Of a stretch of 64,000 nt of DNA, positions 42,576 to 52,726 are shown piece after piece. The notes beneath the pieces were generated by a model, which saw nothing but the letters and a program-made list of their open reading frames with translations, was not told the DNA's origin and did not search any database. The DNA lies in contig ONDR01000006.1 in assembly GCA_900316675.1 (NCBI GenBank), forward strand, positions 19,534 to 83,533. Direction: 5' to 3'. The first letter of the stretch is position 1. The number at the start of each line of letters is the position of its first letter. Both the position numbers and the translations under genes were made by a program. The DNA is from an uncultured Bacteroidales bacterium (GTDB taxonomy: Bacteria; Bacteroidota; Bacteroidia; Bacteroidales; UBA932).

Positions 42576-43577
42576 ATGGTATCTTACAAAGAATTGGGCC
42601 TTGTTAATACCCGCGAAATGTTCGCAAAGGCCGTTGCCGGTGGATATGCTATCCCCGCATTCAACTTCAATAACATGGAGCAGCTTCAGGCCATCATCAT
42701 GGCTGCAGCAGAGACCAAGTCTCCTGTTATCCTTCAGGTATCCAAGGGCGCACGCAACTACGCTAACCAGACTCTTCTCCGTTACATGGCAGAAGGTGCA
42801 GTTGCTTATGCCAAGGAACTCGGTTGGGAGAAGCCCCAGATTGTTCTTCATCTTGACCACGGCGACAGCTTCGAGCTTTGCAAGAGCTGCGTAGACCTGG
42901 GCTTCAGCTCAGTTATGATCGATGCATCTTCACTTCCTTACGAAGAGAACATCGCTCTTACCAAGAAGGTTGTTGATTACGCTCATCAGTACGATGTTAC
43001 CGTAGAGGCAGAACTTGGCGTTCTCGCAGGCGTAGAGGATGAGGTTTCCGCAGAGGAGTCTCACTACACTCGTCCTGAGGAAGTTATCGACTTCGCTACC
43101 CGCACTGGTTGCGACAGCCTTGCAATCTCTATCGGTACCAGCCACGGTGCTTACAAGTTCAAACCCGAGCAGTGCACCCGTGACCCCAAGACCGGCCGTC
43201 TTGTACCTCCGCCCCTCGCATTCGACGTTCTCCACGAGATCGAGAAGAAGCTCCCCGGTTTCCCTATCGTTCTTCACGGTTCTTCATCAGTTCCCCAGGA
43301 GTATGTAGACATTATCAACGCTAACGGTGGCAAACTTCCCGATGCAGTTGGTATTCCTGAGGAGCAGCTTCGCGAGGCTTCCAAGAGCGCTGTTTGCAAG
43401 ATCAACATCGACTCTGACAGCCGTCTTGCAATGACCGCAGCTATTCGCAAGGTATTCAACGAGAAACCCGGTGAGTTCGACCCTCGTAAATATCTTGGTC
43501 CTGCTCGTGACGAAATGAAGAAGCTTTACATTGACAAGATCGTTAACGTTCTTGGCAGTAACGGTAAGGCTGAATAA
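42576..43577 (+). CDS. fba: Class II fructose-bisphosphate aldolase
   Basis: 333 residues. Zinc-dependent aldolase pattern: 'YAIPAFNFNNMEQLQAIIMAA', 'IVLHLDHGDSFELC' (zinc-binding His and catalytic Asp), 'VTVEAELGVLAGVEDEVSAEESHYTRPEEV', 'LAISIGTSHGAYKF' and 'FPIVLHGSSSVPQEYV'. It cleaves fructose-1,6-bisphosphate in glycolysis and runs in reverse for gluconeogenesis, with pckA next door. Codon use is that of a highly expressed gene. Confidence 0.95.
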   Translation: MVSYKELGLVNTREMFAKAVAGGYAIPAFNFNNMEQLQAIIMAAAETKSPVILQVSKGARNYANQTLLRYMAEGAVAYAKELGWEKPQIVLHLDHGDSFELCKSCVDLGFSSVMIDASSLPYEENIALTKKVVDYAHQYDVTVEAELGVLAGVEDEVSAEESHYTRPEEVIDFATRTGCDSLAISIGTSHGAYKFKPEQCTRDPKTGRLVPPPLAFDVLHEIEKKLPGFPIVLHGSSSVPQEYVDIINANGGKLPDAVGIPEEQLREASKSAVCKINIDSDSRLAMTAAIRKVFNEKPGEFDPRKYLGPARDEMKKLYIDKIVNVLGSNGKAE

Positions 43578-43605
43578 TTAAGATTTTTCTTAATCACTGT
43601 AAACT

Positions 43606-43638
43606 AAAAAATCCTGCTCAATTCGAGCAGGATTTTTT
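43606..43638. terminator. Bidirectional terminator between fba and pckA
   Basis: AAAAATCCTGCTC and GAGCAGGATTTTTT form a perfect stem with a 5-base loop and T-tracts on both strands. Confidence 0.85.
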
Positions 43639-43655
43639 ATTGGGTTTCAGCTGGA

Positions 43656-45272
43656 TTAAAGCTGGGGACCGGCCTTTACAAGAGCCTTACCGGCCTTGTT
43701 GGACTCGTACTTGTGGAAGTTCTTGATGAAACGTCCTGCAAGGTCCTTTGCTTTCTCTTCCCATTCAGCCGCATTCTTGTAGGTGTCCCTAGGATCAAGA
43801 ATACCGGTGTCTACACCCTCAAGCTTGGTAGGAACTACAAAGTTGAAGTAAGGGATAGTCTTGGTAGGAGCAGCGTCGATGCTGTGGTTGAGGATAGCGT
43901 CAATGATACCACGGGTGTCGCGGATAGAGATACGCTTTCCGGTACCGTTCCAGCCGGTGTTTACAAGGTAAGCCTTTGCACCGCTCTTCTTCATCTTCTT
44001 AACGAGCTCCTCTGCATACTTGGTAGGGTGAAGCTCAAGGAAGGCCTGGCCGAAGCAAGCGCTGAAGGTAGGAGTAGGCTCAGTGATGCCACGCTCTGTA
44101 CCTGCAAGCTTTGCGGTGAAGCCGCTGAGGAAGTAGTACTTGGTCTGCTCTGCGCTGAGGATGGATACCGGAGGAAGTACACCGAATGCATCTGCGCTAA
44201 GGAAGATAACCTGCTTTGCTGCGGGTCCGTGGCTGTCCGGGCGAACGATGTTGTTGATGTGATAGATAGGATAAGAAACGCGAGTGTTCTCTGTAACGCT
44301 CTTGTCGTTGAAGTCAATCTTACCCTGTGCGTCAACGGTTACGTTCTCAAGGAGAGCGTCGCGACGGATAGCGTTGTAAATATCGGGCTCTGACTCTTTG
44401 TCAAGCTTGATAACCTTTGCATAGCAACCGCCCTCGAAGTTGAAGACACCCTTGTTGTCCCAGCCGTGCTCGTCGTCACCGATGAGGAGGCGCTTAGGAT
44501 CAGTTGAAAGAGTGGTCTTACCGGTGCCGGAGAGGCCGAAGAAAATAGCGGTGTTCTCACCGTTCATGTCGGTATTTGCAGAGCAGTGCATTGCTGCGAT
44601 GCCCTTGAGGGGAAGGTAGTAGTTCATCATTGAGAACATACCCTTCTTCATCTCACCACCGTACCAGGTGTTGAGGATAACCTGCTCACGTGAAGTAACG
44701 TTGAAAGCAACGCAGGTCTCTGAGCGGAGACCAAGCTCCTGATAGTTGTCAACCTTAGCCTTTGCTGCGCAGTAAACTACGAAGTCAGGCTCCTGGTCGA
44801 ACTCTTTCTGGTTCTTAGGACGGATGAACATGTTGGTAACGAAGTGTGCCTGCCATGCTACTTCCATGATGAAGCGAACCTTCATGCGGGTGTCTGCGTG
44901 AGTTCCGCAGAAACCGTCAACAACAAAGAGGCGTTTGCCGCTAAGCTGCTGCTGAGCAAGCTTCTTGACTGCCTTCCAGGTCTTTACAGACATTTTGTGG
45001 TTATCGTTGTGATAGCCTTCGGTGTCCCACCAGATCTCTCCGGGTTTGCCTTCCTTGGTGGTGTTGTCATAGACAATGTATTTGTCTTTAGGAGAACGTC
45101 CGGTGTAGATACCGGTCATTACGTTGATAGCACCAAGCTCGGTTACCTGACCTTTGTCATAGCCCTCGAGACCGGGTTTTGTTTCCTCGTTGTAAAGAAC
45201 CTCGTAGGTAGGGTTGTAAAGAACTTCCTTTACACCTTTGATACCATACTTGCTCAAATCGAATTTAGGCAT
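43656..45272 (-). CDS. pckA: Phosphoenolpyruvate carboxykinase (ATP)
   Basis: 538 residues. '[12 protein letters not shown]', '[26 protein letters not shown]' and the kinase P-loop '[18 protein letters not shown]', followed by '[25 protein letters not shown]' and '[11 protein letters not shown]', are the classic ATP-PEPCK blocks. It interconverts oxaloacetate and phosphoenolpyruvate; in Bacteroidales it often works in the CO2-fixing direction during fermentation to succinate. A TAAATTTG at 45316-45309 is its likely -7 element. Confidence 0.97.
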   Translation of the reverse strand: MPKFDLSKYGIKGVKEVLYNPTYEVLYNEETKPGLEGYDKGQVTELGAINVMTGIYTGRSPKDKYIVYDNTTKEGKPGEIWWDTEGYHNDNHKMSVKTWKAVKKLAQQQLSGKRLFVVDGFCGTHADTRMKVRFIMEVAWQAHFVTNMFIRPKNQKEFDQEPDFVVYCAAKAKVDNYQELGLRSETCVAFNVTSREQVILNTWYGGEMKKGMFSMMNYYLPLKGIAAMHCSANTDMNGENTAIFFGLSGTGKTTLSTDPKRLLIGDDEHGWDNKGVFNFEGGCYAKVIKLDKESEPDIYNAIRRDALLENVTVDAQGKIDFNDKSVTENTRVSYPIYHINNIVRPDSHGPAAKQVIFLSADAFGVLPPVSILSAEQTKYYFLSGFTAKLAGTERGITEPTPTFSACFGQAFLELHPTKYAEELVKKMKKSGAKAYLVNTGWNGTGKRISIRDTRGIIDAILNHSIDAAPTKTIPYFNFVVPTKLEGVDTGILDPRDTYKNAAEWEEKAKDLAGRFIKNFHKYESNKAGKALVKAGPQL

Positions 45273-45308
45273 AGTTTTTTATATTTTTTAGTTTAACTTT
45301 CCAGTCTG

Positions 45309-45356
45309 CAAATTTACACAAATTCACGGATTTATACAGTAATTTTCTTAAATTTG
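45309..45356. promoter_or_regulatory. Divergent -7 elements for pckA and recQ
   Basis: TAAATTTG on the minus strand (45316-45309) for pckA and TAAATTTG on the plus strand (45349-45356) for recQ. Neither has a strong -33 match. The 147-base gap holds nothing else that I see. Confidence 0.5.
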
Positions 45357-45419
45357 TGCTGCAAATTTGTTGCCAAGTCCGATTTTTGCCGGATGTAAAA
45401 TGTTTTAAGTCAAATATTT

Positions 45420-47303
45420 ATGACAGCGCTTGAAGTTTTGGGTACATATTGGGGCTATAAAAGCTTCCGTTCCAGGCAACAGGAGATCATAGAATCTGCA
45501 GTTGCCGGAAAAGACACACTTGCCCTGCTTCCCACCGGCGGCGGAAAAAGCGTCTGTTTCCAGGTTCCGGCAATGATGAAGGATGGCATCGCAATTGTTG
45601 TCACTCCGCTCATCGCACTTATGAAAGATCAGGTGCGCACGTTACAGGACCGCGGCATCAAAGCTCTTGCTATTCATGCCGGTATGGGCAGGTACGAGGT
45701 CGATACCATCCTTAACAATGCCTGCTACGGAGACTTCAAGTTCCTGTACGTTTCGCCGGAACGCCTTTCGACCTTCCTGTTTCGCAGCTACCTGCCGCAG
45801 ATGAATGTCAGCTACATCGTCGTGGACGAGGCACATTGCATAAGCCAATGGGGCTACGACTTCCGTCCGGACTACCTTAAGATAGGGGAGCTCCGCAAAG
45901 AGGTTGACGCTCCTGTCATCGCCCTGACGGCAACTGCCACTCCGGCAGTGGCAAAGGACATAATGGCAAGGCTGGGCTTCAAGGAAGAGAATCTAATCGG
46001 CAGCAGCTTCGAGCGCCCCAATCTTAGTTATGTGGTGCGTCGTGCAGAGGACAAAGCCGGACAACTGATGTCAATTTGTAATGCTGTCAAAGGTACGGGC
46101 ATCGTTTATGTCCGCAACCGTGCCAAGACAGAGGAAGTGGCGGCCATGCTTTCTGCAAACGGCATTTCCGCCTCCTATTACCACGCCGGCCTGAGCCACA
46201 CGATGCGAAGCGAGCGTCAGGAGGCCTGGCGTCAGGACAAGATAAGGGTGATGGTCTGCACCAACGCCTTCGGTATGGGAATAGACAAGCCGGATGTGCG
46301 TTTTGTCGTGCATCTTGACCTTCCGGACAGCCCGGAGGCCTATTTCCAGGAGGCAGGAAGGGCAGGACGTGACGGCCTTAGGTCTTATGCGGTTCAGCTA
46401 TGGAATTCAACCGACCTTCAGCGCCTGCGGCAGCTGGAAAAAGTCAGCTTCCCCCCGGTAGACTTCGTAGAAGACATATATCAGAAGGTGCACGCCTTCT
46501 TTGACATCCCATACAACACCGGAGAGGGCAGAATGTTGAAGTTCAATCTTGAAGATTTCTGCAAGCACTTCTCACTCGGCCGCCAAGAGGTATATTATGC
46601 TATTAAATATATTGAGCGTCAGGGCCACTGGACCTTTACGGAAGACATGGAAATCGAGCTTCGCGTAAAGATAAGGGCCAGCCGTCAGGAACTGTACGAT
46701 ATAGACTTTGGAGATCCTCTGGCCGTGCCTCTGCTTGACCTTCTGATGCGAAGGTACGAGGGCATATTTTCCTGGTCTGTCGCCATAGAAGAAGACTACA
46801 TTTGCTCCAAGCTTGGAATCGATATCCCGGCCTTGCACCAGCTGCTGTATAAGCTGGCTATAATGCACGTAATCAATTATGTACCGCAGGACAGGGCTAA
46901 CGTGATAACTCTGTCGCATCCGCGTCTGGAACCCGGGAACGTAGCTCTTTCTCCTCTTCTTTACCAGCGTCTGAAAGACAGTTATCATGCCCGCTGCGAG
47001 GCCATGACAGATTATGTGTCGGACGATGCCACCTGCCGCAGCCGCAAGCTGTTGGCCTACTTTGGCCAGGCTGATGCACCCGCCTGCGGCACCTGCGACG
47101 TCTGCCGACGTGGAGTACAGCCCCGTCCTGAATCGCTGGAGGCCGCAATAAAGGCATTCATAGAAAAAAGCGGCGGAGTATATACTCTTGCCGCTTTGCA
47201 GGAAAATCTGGAAAGTCTTACCGGCTTTACCGGCCAGGAAGACTGGACCAGACTTCTCCGTCGCCTCATTGATGAAGGAGAAGTCCCGGGTCCTAATCTT
47301 TAG
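45420..47303 (+). CDS. recQ: ATP-dependent DNA helicase RecQ
   Basis: 627 residues. Superfamily 2 helicase motifs: 'LPTGGGKSVCFQVPAM' (I), 'VVTPLIALMKDQV' (Ia), 'IVVDEAHCISQWGYDFRPDYLK' (II, DEAH), 'ALTATATPAVAKDI' (III), 'VMVCTNAFGMGIDKPDVRFVVHLDLPDSPEAYFQEAGRAGRDG' (V-VI). A RecQ zinc region 'CRSRKLLAYFGQADAPACGTCDVC' follows. The C-terminus is short and has no clear HRDC domain. It unwinds 3'-5' in recombination and fork repair. The stop overlaps the convergent MG2 gene by 4 bases. Confidence 0.93.
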   Translation: MTALEVLGTYWGYKSFRSRQQEIIESAVAGKDTLALLPTGGGKSVCFQVPAMMKDGIAIVVTPLIALMKDQVRTLQDRGIKALAIHAGMGRYEVDTILNNACYGDFKFLYVSPERLSTFLFRSYLPQMNVSYIVVDEAHCISQWGYDFRPDYLKIGELRKEVDAPVIALTATATPAVAKDIMARLGFKEENLIGSSFERPNLSYVVRRAEDKAGQLMSICNAVKGTGIVYVRNRAKTEEVAAMLSANGISASYYHAGLSHTMRSERQEAWRQDKIRVMVCTNAFGMGIDKPDVRFVVHLDLPDSPEAYFQEAGRAGRDGLRSYAVQLWNSTDLQRLRQLEKVSFPPVDFVEDIYQKVHAFFDIPYNTGEGRMLKFNLEDFCKHFSLGRQEVYYAIKYIERQGHWTFTEDMEIELRVKIRASRQELYDIDFGDPLAVPLLDLLMRRYEGIFSWSVAIEEDYICSKLGIDIPALHQLLYKLAIMHVINYVPQDRANVITLSHPRLEPGNVALSPLLYQRLKDSYHARCEAMTDYVSDDATCRSRKLLAYFGQADAPACGTCDVCRRGVQPRPESLEAAIKAFIEKSGGVYTLAALQENLESLTGFTGQEDWTRLLRRLIDEGEVPGPNL

Positions 47304-48919
47304 AATACCAGTTCTTTATAGATTGGCTGCCTGCTCTTGGCAGTCATTCCCTCTATCTTTATTACGTAACGACCGGGTTCATCCGGAACATTGAAGTTCA
47401 GAACTGACGGCTCTCCGGCAGCAAGCTTGTGCAGCGGACTCCAATACAGGGTCTGCCTTACTGTAGGATAGCTCTCCGGGAATCCGGCATTGGTGAAGGC
47501 AAGGGGGTAGGAGAGACCCTTGAAGGAGATGATCTTCACGTTGTCCCCAAACTTAAAGCCTCCAAGATCTGCCTTATAGGTAGAGAAACTAAGTATGCCG
47601 GAGTAGTTGGTAATACCGAAGGAATAATCGAACGGATAAACCTCTACAGACTTGATCATAAGTGGATCGAATTCCAGGATAAGGTCGTGGTCAAGCACCG
47701 GAACGCCGTCCAGGATTACAAGGCAGGGATTAGCCCTGTATGCCGGCGTCTGGTTGAAGTCGTCCTCACACCTTACAAAGACCTCACGTCCGTTTGCCGT
47801 AGAACGTACCGTAGTTCCGCCCAGGATTTCAATAAAGACTTCCTGCATTGTGCGGAAACGGGTATAGTCGTCCAGCTTGTAGCGTTTGCAGTTGTCCCCA
47901 AGGAACTTCATCCTGCGTGAAGGCATTTGGGAATAAAGGGTGTCGGCGTCAAAGGCCTTTGTGATGGCGGCTGCCGTACCCAGTCTTTCGATGGCGCCTT
48001 TCATTGACTCTGACAACTCAAGTGCGGGTGCTGCGACTCCTTTAAGGCCCACGAAAGGCTTTTTGAAGTCTGCCTGCCACTGGCCGGATTTCTCTTTCAG
48101 CATAACGGCCATATCCTTATCTCCGTAAATATTGGCGCTGAAGAAGGTAGCCTTGCCGTCGCGAAGCGTAGCTGCATAAAGGTCGTTGTTATTTCCCGGT
48201 GTGGCTATGTACAGATCCGTTCCTTCCAGTTCTGAGGCCCCGTCCACAGAAGCATACAGGATCTGGCCCTCATATTCCGGAATCACATTCTTTACATATG
48301 AAGTATATTTGGGGATGTTAGCCATGAAGCCGTCAATTCCGGCATTGTCGTAAACCGGCAGGTCCTCGTCTTTATAAATTGATACAGAGATGGTTGCGTC
48401 ATTGGGGCTGACGATGCTGAAGGTATCGCCCTCCCTGCTGATGGAAATGCCGCCAAACTCTGTGCGCTCTGTCCGGGTGACGGAAGGAGTATCGGTAAAT
48501 ACAACGTCCGCAGCCTTCTGTACGGATTCCGTATTGTAAACGGATAACACGCGCGAGCCTGTGGTATAGTCGAAGTCCGGAATGTTTTTGGCGATGGCGG
48601 TGTATGCTGCCAGGCGGTAGTTGCCTGTGGGAAGACCGGCAGGGATGGTTAAGCTTCCTGCGCCACGACCCCCAAAGAGGCCGAGTTCTGCCGATGCTAC
48701 CATACCGTCTTCAGCGAAAAGCTCTACGTAGGCAACTGCGCTGAACGTCGACAGGTCACCGTTCCCGTCGGTGCAGAAGGCGGAAAGGTAAATGGTTTCG
48801 CCGGCTGCGTAAAAGTTTCTGTCGGTAGACAGGAAAACGCGCTCGAAACTGATTCCCTGAGCAAAAACACTTGTCAGGGCAAGGCCAAAGGCCAATATCG
48901 ATATTAATGCTTTTTTCAT
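47300..48919 (-). CDS. MG2-domain protein ending in a TonB-receptor plug-like domain
   Basis: 539 residues with signal '…TSVFAQ'. The first ~130 mature residues resemble an MG2 (macroglobulin-like) domain: 'VFLSTDRNFYAAGETIYLSAFC', 'AYVELFAEDGMVASAELGLFGGRGAGSLTIPAGLPTGNYRLAAYT'. About residues 380-455 contain 'PCLVILDGVPVLDHDLILEF', 'DPLMIKSVEVYPFDYSFG' and 'GILSFSTYK', which is the order of a TonB plug ('.VIDG.P..-L..I.SIEV-..YG..G..G.I.ITT'). No barrel follows. It is last in the run with the TonB receptor and DUF4249. It probably acts in the periplasm or on the outer membrane; function unknown. Confidence 0.7.
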   Translation of the reverse strand: MKKALISILAFGLALTSVFAQGISFERVFLSTDRNFYAAGETIYLSAFCTDGNGDLSTFSAVAYVELFAEDGMVASAELGLFGGRGAGSLTIPAGLPTGNYRLAAYTAIAKNIPDFDYTTGSRVLSVYNTESVQKAADVVFTDTPSVTRTERTEFGGISISREGDTFSIVSPNDATISVSIYKDEDLPVYDNAGIDGFMANIPKYTSYVKNVIPEYEGQILYASVDGASELEGTDLYIATPGNNNDLYAATLRDGKATFFSANIYGDKDMAVMLKEKSGQWQADFKKPFVGLKGVAAPALELSESMKGAIERLGTAAAITKAFDADTLYSQMPSRRMKFLGDNCKRYKLDDYTRFRTMQEVFIEILGGTTVRSTANGREVFVRCEDDFNQTPAYRANPCLVILDGVPVLDHDLILEFDPLMIKSVEVYPFDYSFGITNYSGILSFSTYKADLGGFKFGDNVKIISFKGLSYPLAFTNAGFPESYPTVRQTLYWSPLHKLAAGEPSVLNFNVPDEPGRYVIKIEGMTAKSRQPIYKELVF

Positions 48920-48926
48920 CTTGTCT

Positions 48927-50078
48927 TTAATCTTTACCCCAGTTTGCGGGTTTTTGGGTTGTTCCGCCCTGTCTTCTACAATCTACACATTCCTGATTGA
49001 CCCAGATATACCCAACGACAACACCTTCAAGGCCCATTGGCATTATTATGCAGTCGAATGGCCAGTATCCGCGGGCGTAAAGGTCCATGTACTCTGCCCT
49101 GTCAATGGCGCTTTCTTTTTTGTCACTTAGGATATAGTTAATGTAGTCGTAAGGAGGCTTATAGAAATTGGTCTCCGAATTGTCTATGTAAAGCTCCAAT
49201 TCCTTGGCAGCTGCAAAGCCAATGTAGCCCAAAACCTGCTTCTTAGGATGACCCTCTATGTAAATGTTGCCCCTCATACTGCTAGGAATAGGGGAGAACA
49301 GGTCTCCATCGGGCTTTGAAATCTTGTCCAGATTCTGCCAGTATCGGTAGCTCTCTTCCGGGATCAGGCTGGCCTTCAGGATAATCTTGTACAACTTGGA
49401 AATCTTGCGCTCGGTGTTGTACATGCTCACTACAGGGTAGTCGATAAGCTTGTTGTCGATATATGCCTCTGCAGAAATGGTTGTAGATTTGGTAGCATCT
49501 GTCTGTCCCCAGCACGTGTAATAAGGATAAATACCGTGGGTTACCTCCTTGATGCTGGTATTATAAATATAATCTGTCCAGACCCAGGCATCGTATTCCC
49601 ACTGCTCGTCGTAACTGATGCAGAAGTAAGGGTTGTCGTCGGAATGAAGGCTTATCTTCACCTTGATGGTATTGCCATCGATTTCGTACTTCAGGTTATC
49701 GACTTCCGGGGAACCGAGCACTTCCGTCCAATCCGTCGTGAATACGGAATTGTCGGCGGCCGATGTAAGGCGAAGCCGGTACTTTTTGTCCGGGCTAAGA
49801 TTCCTTGTATCAAGAAGATAAGGGTTTTTTCCGGTGGCTTCTATAACATCTCCGTCCTTCGATTCAAGCTTAACGGTGAAGGCTGGAACCGGACCGGGTT
49901 CGACCTCTCCCTGTTTAATGATCTTGCTGACGGATATGTTGGAATAGGAGCCTATGGTAATGCTGCCCTCGATAATGAATACGTCGTCGGAGTCTTTCAT
50001 ATCAGCCTCGAACGGATATGTGCAGGCCGGCACAATTGCCAGCATGGCTGCAAGTAGGTATGTTCCAAATGTTTTCAT
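48927..50078 (-). CDS. DUF4249 lipoprotein (TonB receptor partner)
   Basis: 383 residues; lipoprotein signal MKTFGTYLLAAMLAIVPAC (Cys19). 'VFIIEGSITIGSYSNISVSKI' near the start and 'YRLRLTSAADNSVFTTDWTEVLGSPEVDNLKYE' are typical of DUF4249, an N-terminal beta domain common in Bacteroidota and nearly always beside a TonB-dependent receptor of the type at 50081. It is thought to be a surface lipoprotein working with that receptor, but the ligand is unknown. Two bases separate it from the receptor gene. Confidence 0.85.
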   Translation of the reverse strand: MKTFGTYLLAAMLAIVPACTYPFEADMKDSDDVFIIEGSITIGSYSNISVSKIIKQGEVEPGPVPAFTVKLESKDGDVIEATGKNPYLLDTRNLSPDKKYRLRLTSAADNSVFTTDWTEVLGSPEVDNLKYEIDGNTIKVKISLHSDDNPYFCISYDEQWEYDAWVWTDYIYNTSIKEVTHGIYPYYTCWGQTDATKSTTISAEAYIDNKLIDYPVVSMYNTERKISKLYKIILKASLIPEESYRYWQNLDKISKPDGDLFSPIPSSMRGNIYIEGHPKKQVLGYIGFAAAKELELYIDNSETNFYKPPYDYINYILSDKKESAIDRAEYMDLYARGYWPFDCIIMPMGLEGVVVGYIWVNQECVDCRRQGGTTQKPANWGKD

Positions 50079-50080
50079 TG

Positions 50081-52726
50081 TTAGAAGCTGATATTGATGT
50101 TGATATATGGAATCTGTGTAGCAAAAACTGAAACCATGTTGCCCTGAGGCATGGGGTTATCGCCCTTCATGGTATAGTAAACAGAGTAGGCATTCTTCCT
50201 TCCCGTGACGTTGTAAACGCCTATGGTGATAGAGAAATGGGTAAGGGCCTTAAGGTAGTGGCTGGGCTCTATGTTAAGCGCAGCGTCCATCCTGAAATAG
50301 TCCGGAATGCGGTAAGAGTTCCTGTCGGAATAAGCCAGACGCCAGTGTCCGCCATATTTGTAATAGCCTATCGGCACGGTGATAGGACGGCCGGTAGAAT
50401 AGTCCAGACCCAGGGAAATGCTGTACCTGTGGGTGAACTTGTAGTTCAGGGCCATCTTTATGTTGTGCGGCTTGTCGTGAGGAGCATTGTACCAGGCGCC
50501 TCCGTTGATGGGGTTGGGGTCGTCTTTCTGCGTCTCACGGTACTGTGCGCGGGAGAAGGTATAAGACAGCCAGCCGTTAAGTTTGCCCTGGCTCTTGCGG
50601 ACCATGGCCTCTACTCCGTAGGCCTTGCCTTCTGTTGTTACAAGGTCTTTTTCAAGCTCCGGATTCATAACCAGGGTTGCTCCGGAAATGTAGTCCAGGC
50701 CGCCTCTATGCTGCTTCCAGTAGCCCTCAAGGGTGAAGTCAATGGAATTGTCGCTTGTCCAATAGAGTCCTGCTGCGGCCTGATAGCCGGTCTGCGGCTT
50801 GACATCTTTGCCGGACAGAACCCAAACGTCCATAGGCGAAATGGTAGAGGTATTCGTTACCAGATGTATGCTCTGACGCATGGTGTTGATACCCGCCTTC
50901 ATGGTGAAGTTTCCGGTGGGGGAGTATTTACCTGACATGCGGAACTCAGGTCCGATGTAGCTGCCTCCGTTGCCTTTGAAGCCATTTAGTCTGACTCCGG
51001 CTTCCACGCTTGCCTGTTCGCTTATCTTCCAGGTGTCGGAAAGGAAGACGGACGGCTCGATGGCAGATTTGCTGTCCAGCATTTTGTTTTCAATCACCGA
51101 TGCCGATCCTACCGGCTCCATCTTACCCGGCTGAAGGCCGTATCGGATGCCGTTGATACCGTAGGAAAGGGTATGGCTCTGCGCAACTTGGTGCTTGAAT
51201 GCCAGTTTTACAAACTGCTGGGCGATGGCAGCAGAGTACAGGAAAGTGCCCTGTGCGTATTGCCTGTCGGCTTCTACGGAAGAATGGTAAGAGTCGTAGC
51301 CTGCCGATGCATCCATGGTAAGGTTGTCAGTTAAAATGCTGTGCCACCTGGCGGCAAAGTTCATATTGGAATAACGGAAGGTAGTGTCGGAAGAGAAAGA
51401 GAACTTGTCGGCTGAATAGTAACCGTACAAATTCAGAGTGTTGTTCTCGTTAAACTTGTGCGATATGCTTGCGTTTACGTCTCCAAAGTAGGTCTTGCCT
51501 CCGTGATAGTGGCTCTCGTCCGGCAGCAGGCTCATAATCCAGTTGGAATAAGTGGTTCTGGCTGCAAGAACGAAGGTAGTGCGGTCTTTCTGGATAGGGC
51601 CTTCAAGCGCGAGCCTTCCGGTAAGGAGTCCGATGCCCAGGGAACCGGTAATCTTCTTGCCGTTTCCGGTGCGGGTGTGGATGTCCAGTACGGAAGAAAT
51701 TCGGCCTCCCATCGATGCAGGAATGGAGCTCTTGTAAAGCTCGGCCTCACTAATGACATCGGAATTGAATGAAGAGAAGATGCCGAACAAGTGGTTGGGG
51801 TAGTAAACCGTACCCTCGTTGAAGAGGATAAGGTTCTGGTCCACTGAACCGCCTCGAACATTGAAGCCGGAAGAAGCCTCTCCAACTGTCTGTACGCCCG
51901 GCAGGGCCAGCACAGCCTTGATAAGGTCGCTTTCTCCGAAGGCGGAAGGCAGTTTTTTGATTCTTTCAAGCTGGATGCGTTCTACGCCCATCCTGGCCGA
52001 ACGGTGAGTGGCGACGGCGTCGGCGGATACTGTAGCCGACTGCAGTGTTACCACCTGCTCTTTCATATTAAGATCCAGGGCTCCGTTCTCGTAGATGATG
52101 ACTTCAAGGGTGGTGTCTTCCATTGGATATCCCCTGAAGGACAGGACGTTACGTCCGGTATGAACCTGCAGGGTCCAGTCGCCGTAAGAATCTGTCATGG
52201 TGTACTTTCCGTTTTTGTCGGAAACCGTGATTCCTACTACGGGCTCACCGCTGGCAGCGTCGCGAACCTTGCCCCTGATAGTGGCAATGCCGCTTCGGGC
52301 ATTACGCTCTTCGCCAATCTCGTATACTTTATTAAGCAGCGATGCAGTCTGGGATACCTCCTCTGTGGTGCTGGCTACAGCCTCTTTTGCACCTTTGGAG
52401 AACCAGCCGGTAGGAAGCGAAGTCTGCAGGGCGCGGCCCTGGAGTATGTAAAGGACGTCGTTGTACCGGGTGACTGTGTAACCGTTGGCCTTGAATTTGG
52501 CCAGAGCGGATTTAATAAACTCTTCCGGGTTGGAAGCAGAAACAGAATAGAAGCTGGCATCCTTGTATCCAGCGGCCAGATATGCTTTCTGGCTGCATTT
52601 GTTGCGGATGACGGAAACAAGGGAATCGGCGGATACCATCCTTACGGACAGGTCCTGCGCAGATGCAGCAATGGCAAATAGAGCCAAGGCGCCGACAAGA
52701 AGTATTTTTGTAAACAGTTTATTCAT
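50081..52726 (-). CDS. TonB-dependent outer-membrane receptor with STN and carboxypeptidase-regulatory-like domains
   Basis: 881 residues with a signal peptide. Order: an STN-like N-terminal region (about 25-110), a CarboxypepD-reg-like beta-sandwich (about 148-230, 'ATIRGKVRDAASGEPVVGITV'), plug ('DLIKAVLALPGVQTVGEASSGFNVRGGSVDQNLILFNEG'), and a 22-strand barrel ending in an aromatic strand 'QIPYININISF'. It imports a ligand powered by TonB. STN-type receptors usually signal to a FecR/ECF-sigma pair, but none is seen in the window. It is coupled to the upstream 214-aa gene by an 8-base overlap. Confidence 0.9.
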   Translation of the reverse strand: MNKLFTKILLVGALALFAIAASAQDLSVRMVSADSLVSVIRNKCSQKAYLAAGYKDASFYSVSASNPEEFIKSALAKFKANGYTVTRYNDVLYILQGRALQTSLPTGWFSKGAKEAVASTTEEVSQTASLLNKVYEIGEERNARSGIATIRGKVRDAASGEPVVGITVSDKNGKYTMTDSYGDWTLQVHTGRNVLSFRGYPMEDTTLEVIIYENGALDLNMKEQVVTLQSATVSADAVATHRSARMGVERIQLERIKKLPSAFGESDLIKAVLALPGVQTVGEASSGFNVRGGSVDQNLILFNEGTVYYPNHLFGIFSSFNSDVISEAELYKSSIPASMGGRISSVLDIHTRTGNGKKITGSLGIGLLTGRLALEGPIQKDRTTFVLAARTTYSNWIMSLLPDESHYHGGKTYFGDVNASISHKFNENNTLNLYGYYSADKFSFSSDTTFRYSNMNFAARWHSILTDNLTMDASAGYDSYHSSVEADRQYAQGTFLYSAAIAQQFVKLAFKHQVAQSHTLSYGINGIRYGLQPGKMEPVGSASVIENKMLDSKSAIEPSVFLSDTWKISEQASVEAGVRLNGFKGNGGSYIGPEFRMSGKYSPTGNFTMKAGINTMRQSIHLVTNTSTISPMDVWVLSGKDVKPQTGYQAAAGLYWTSDNSIDFTLEGYWKQHRGGLDYISGATLVMNPELEKDLVTTEGKAYGVEAMVRKSQGKLNGWLSYTFSRAQYRETQKDDPNPINGGAWYNAPHDKPHNIKMALNYKFTHRYSISLGLDYSTGRPITVPIGYYKYGGHWRLAYSDRNSYRIPDYFRMDAALNIEPSHYLKALTHFSITIGVYNVTGRKNAYSVYYTMKGDNPMPQGNMVSVFATQIPYININISF

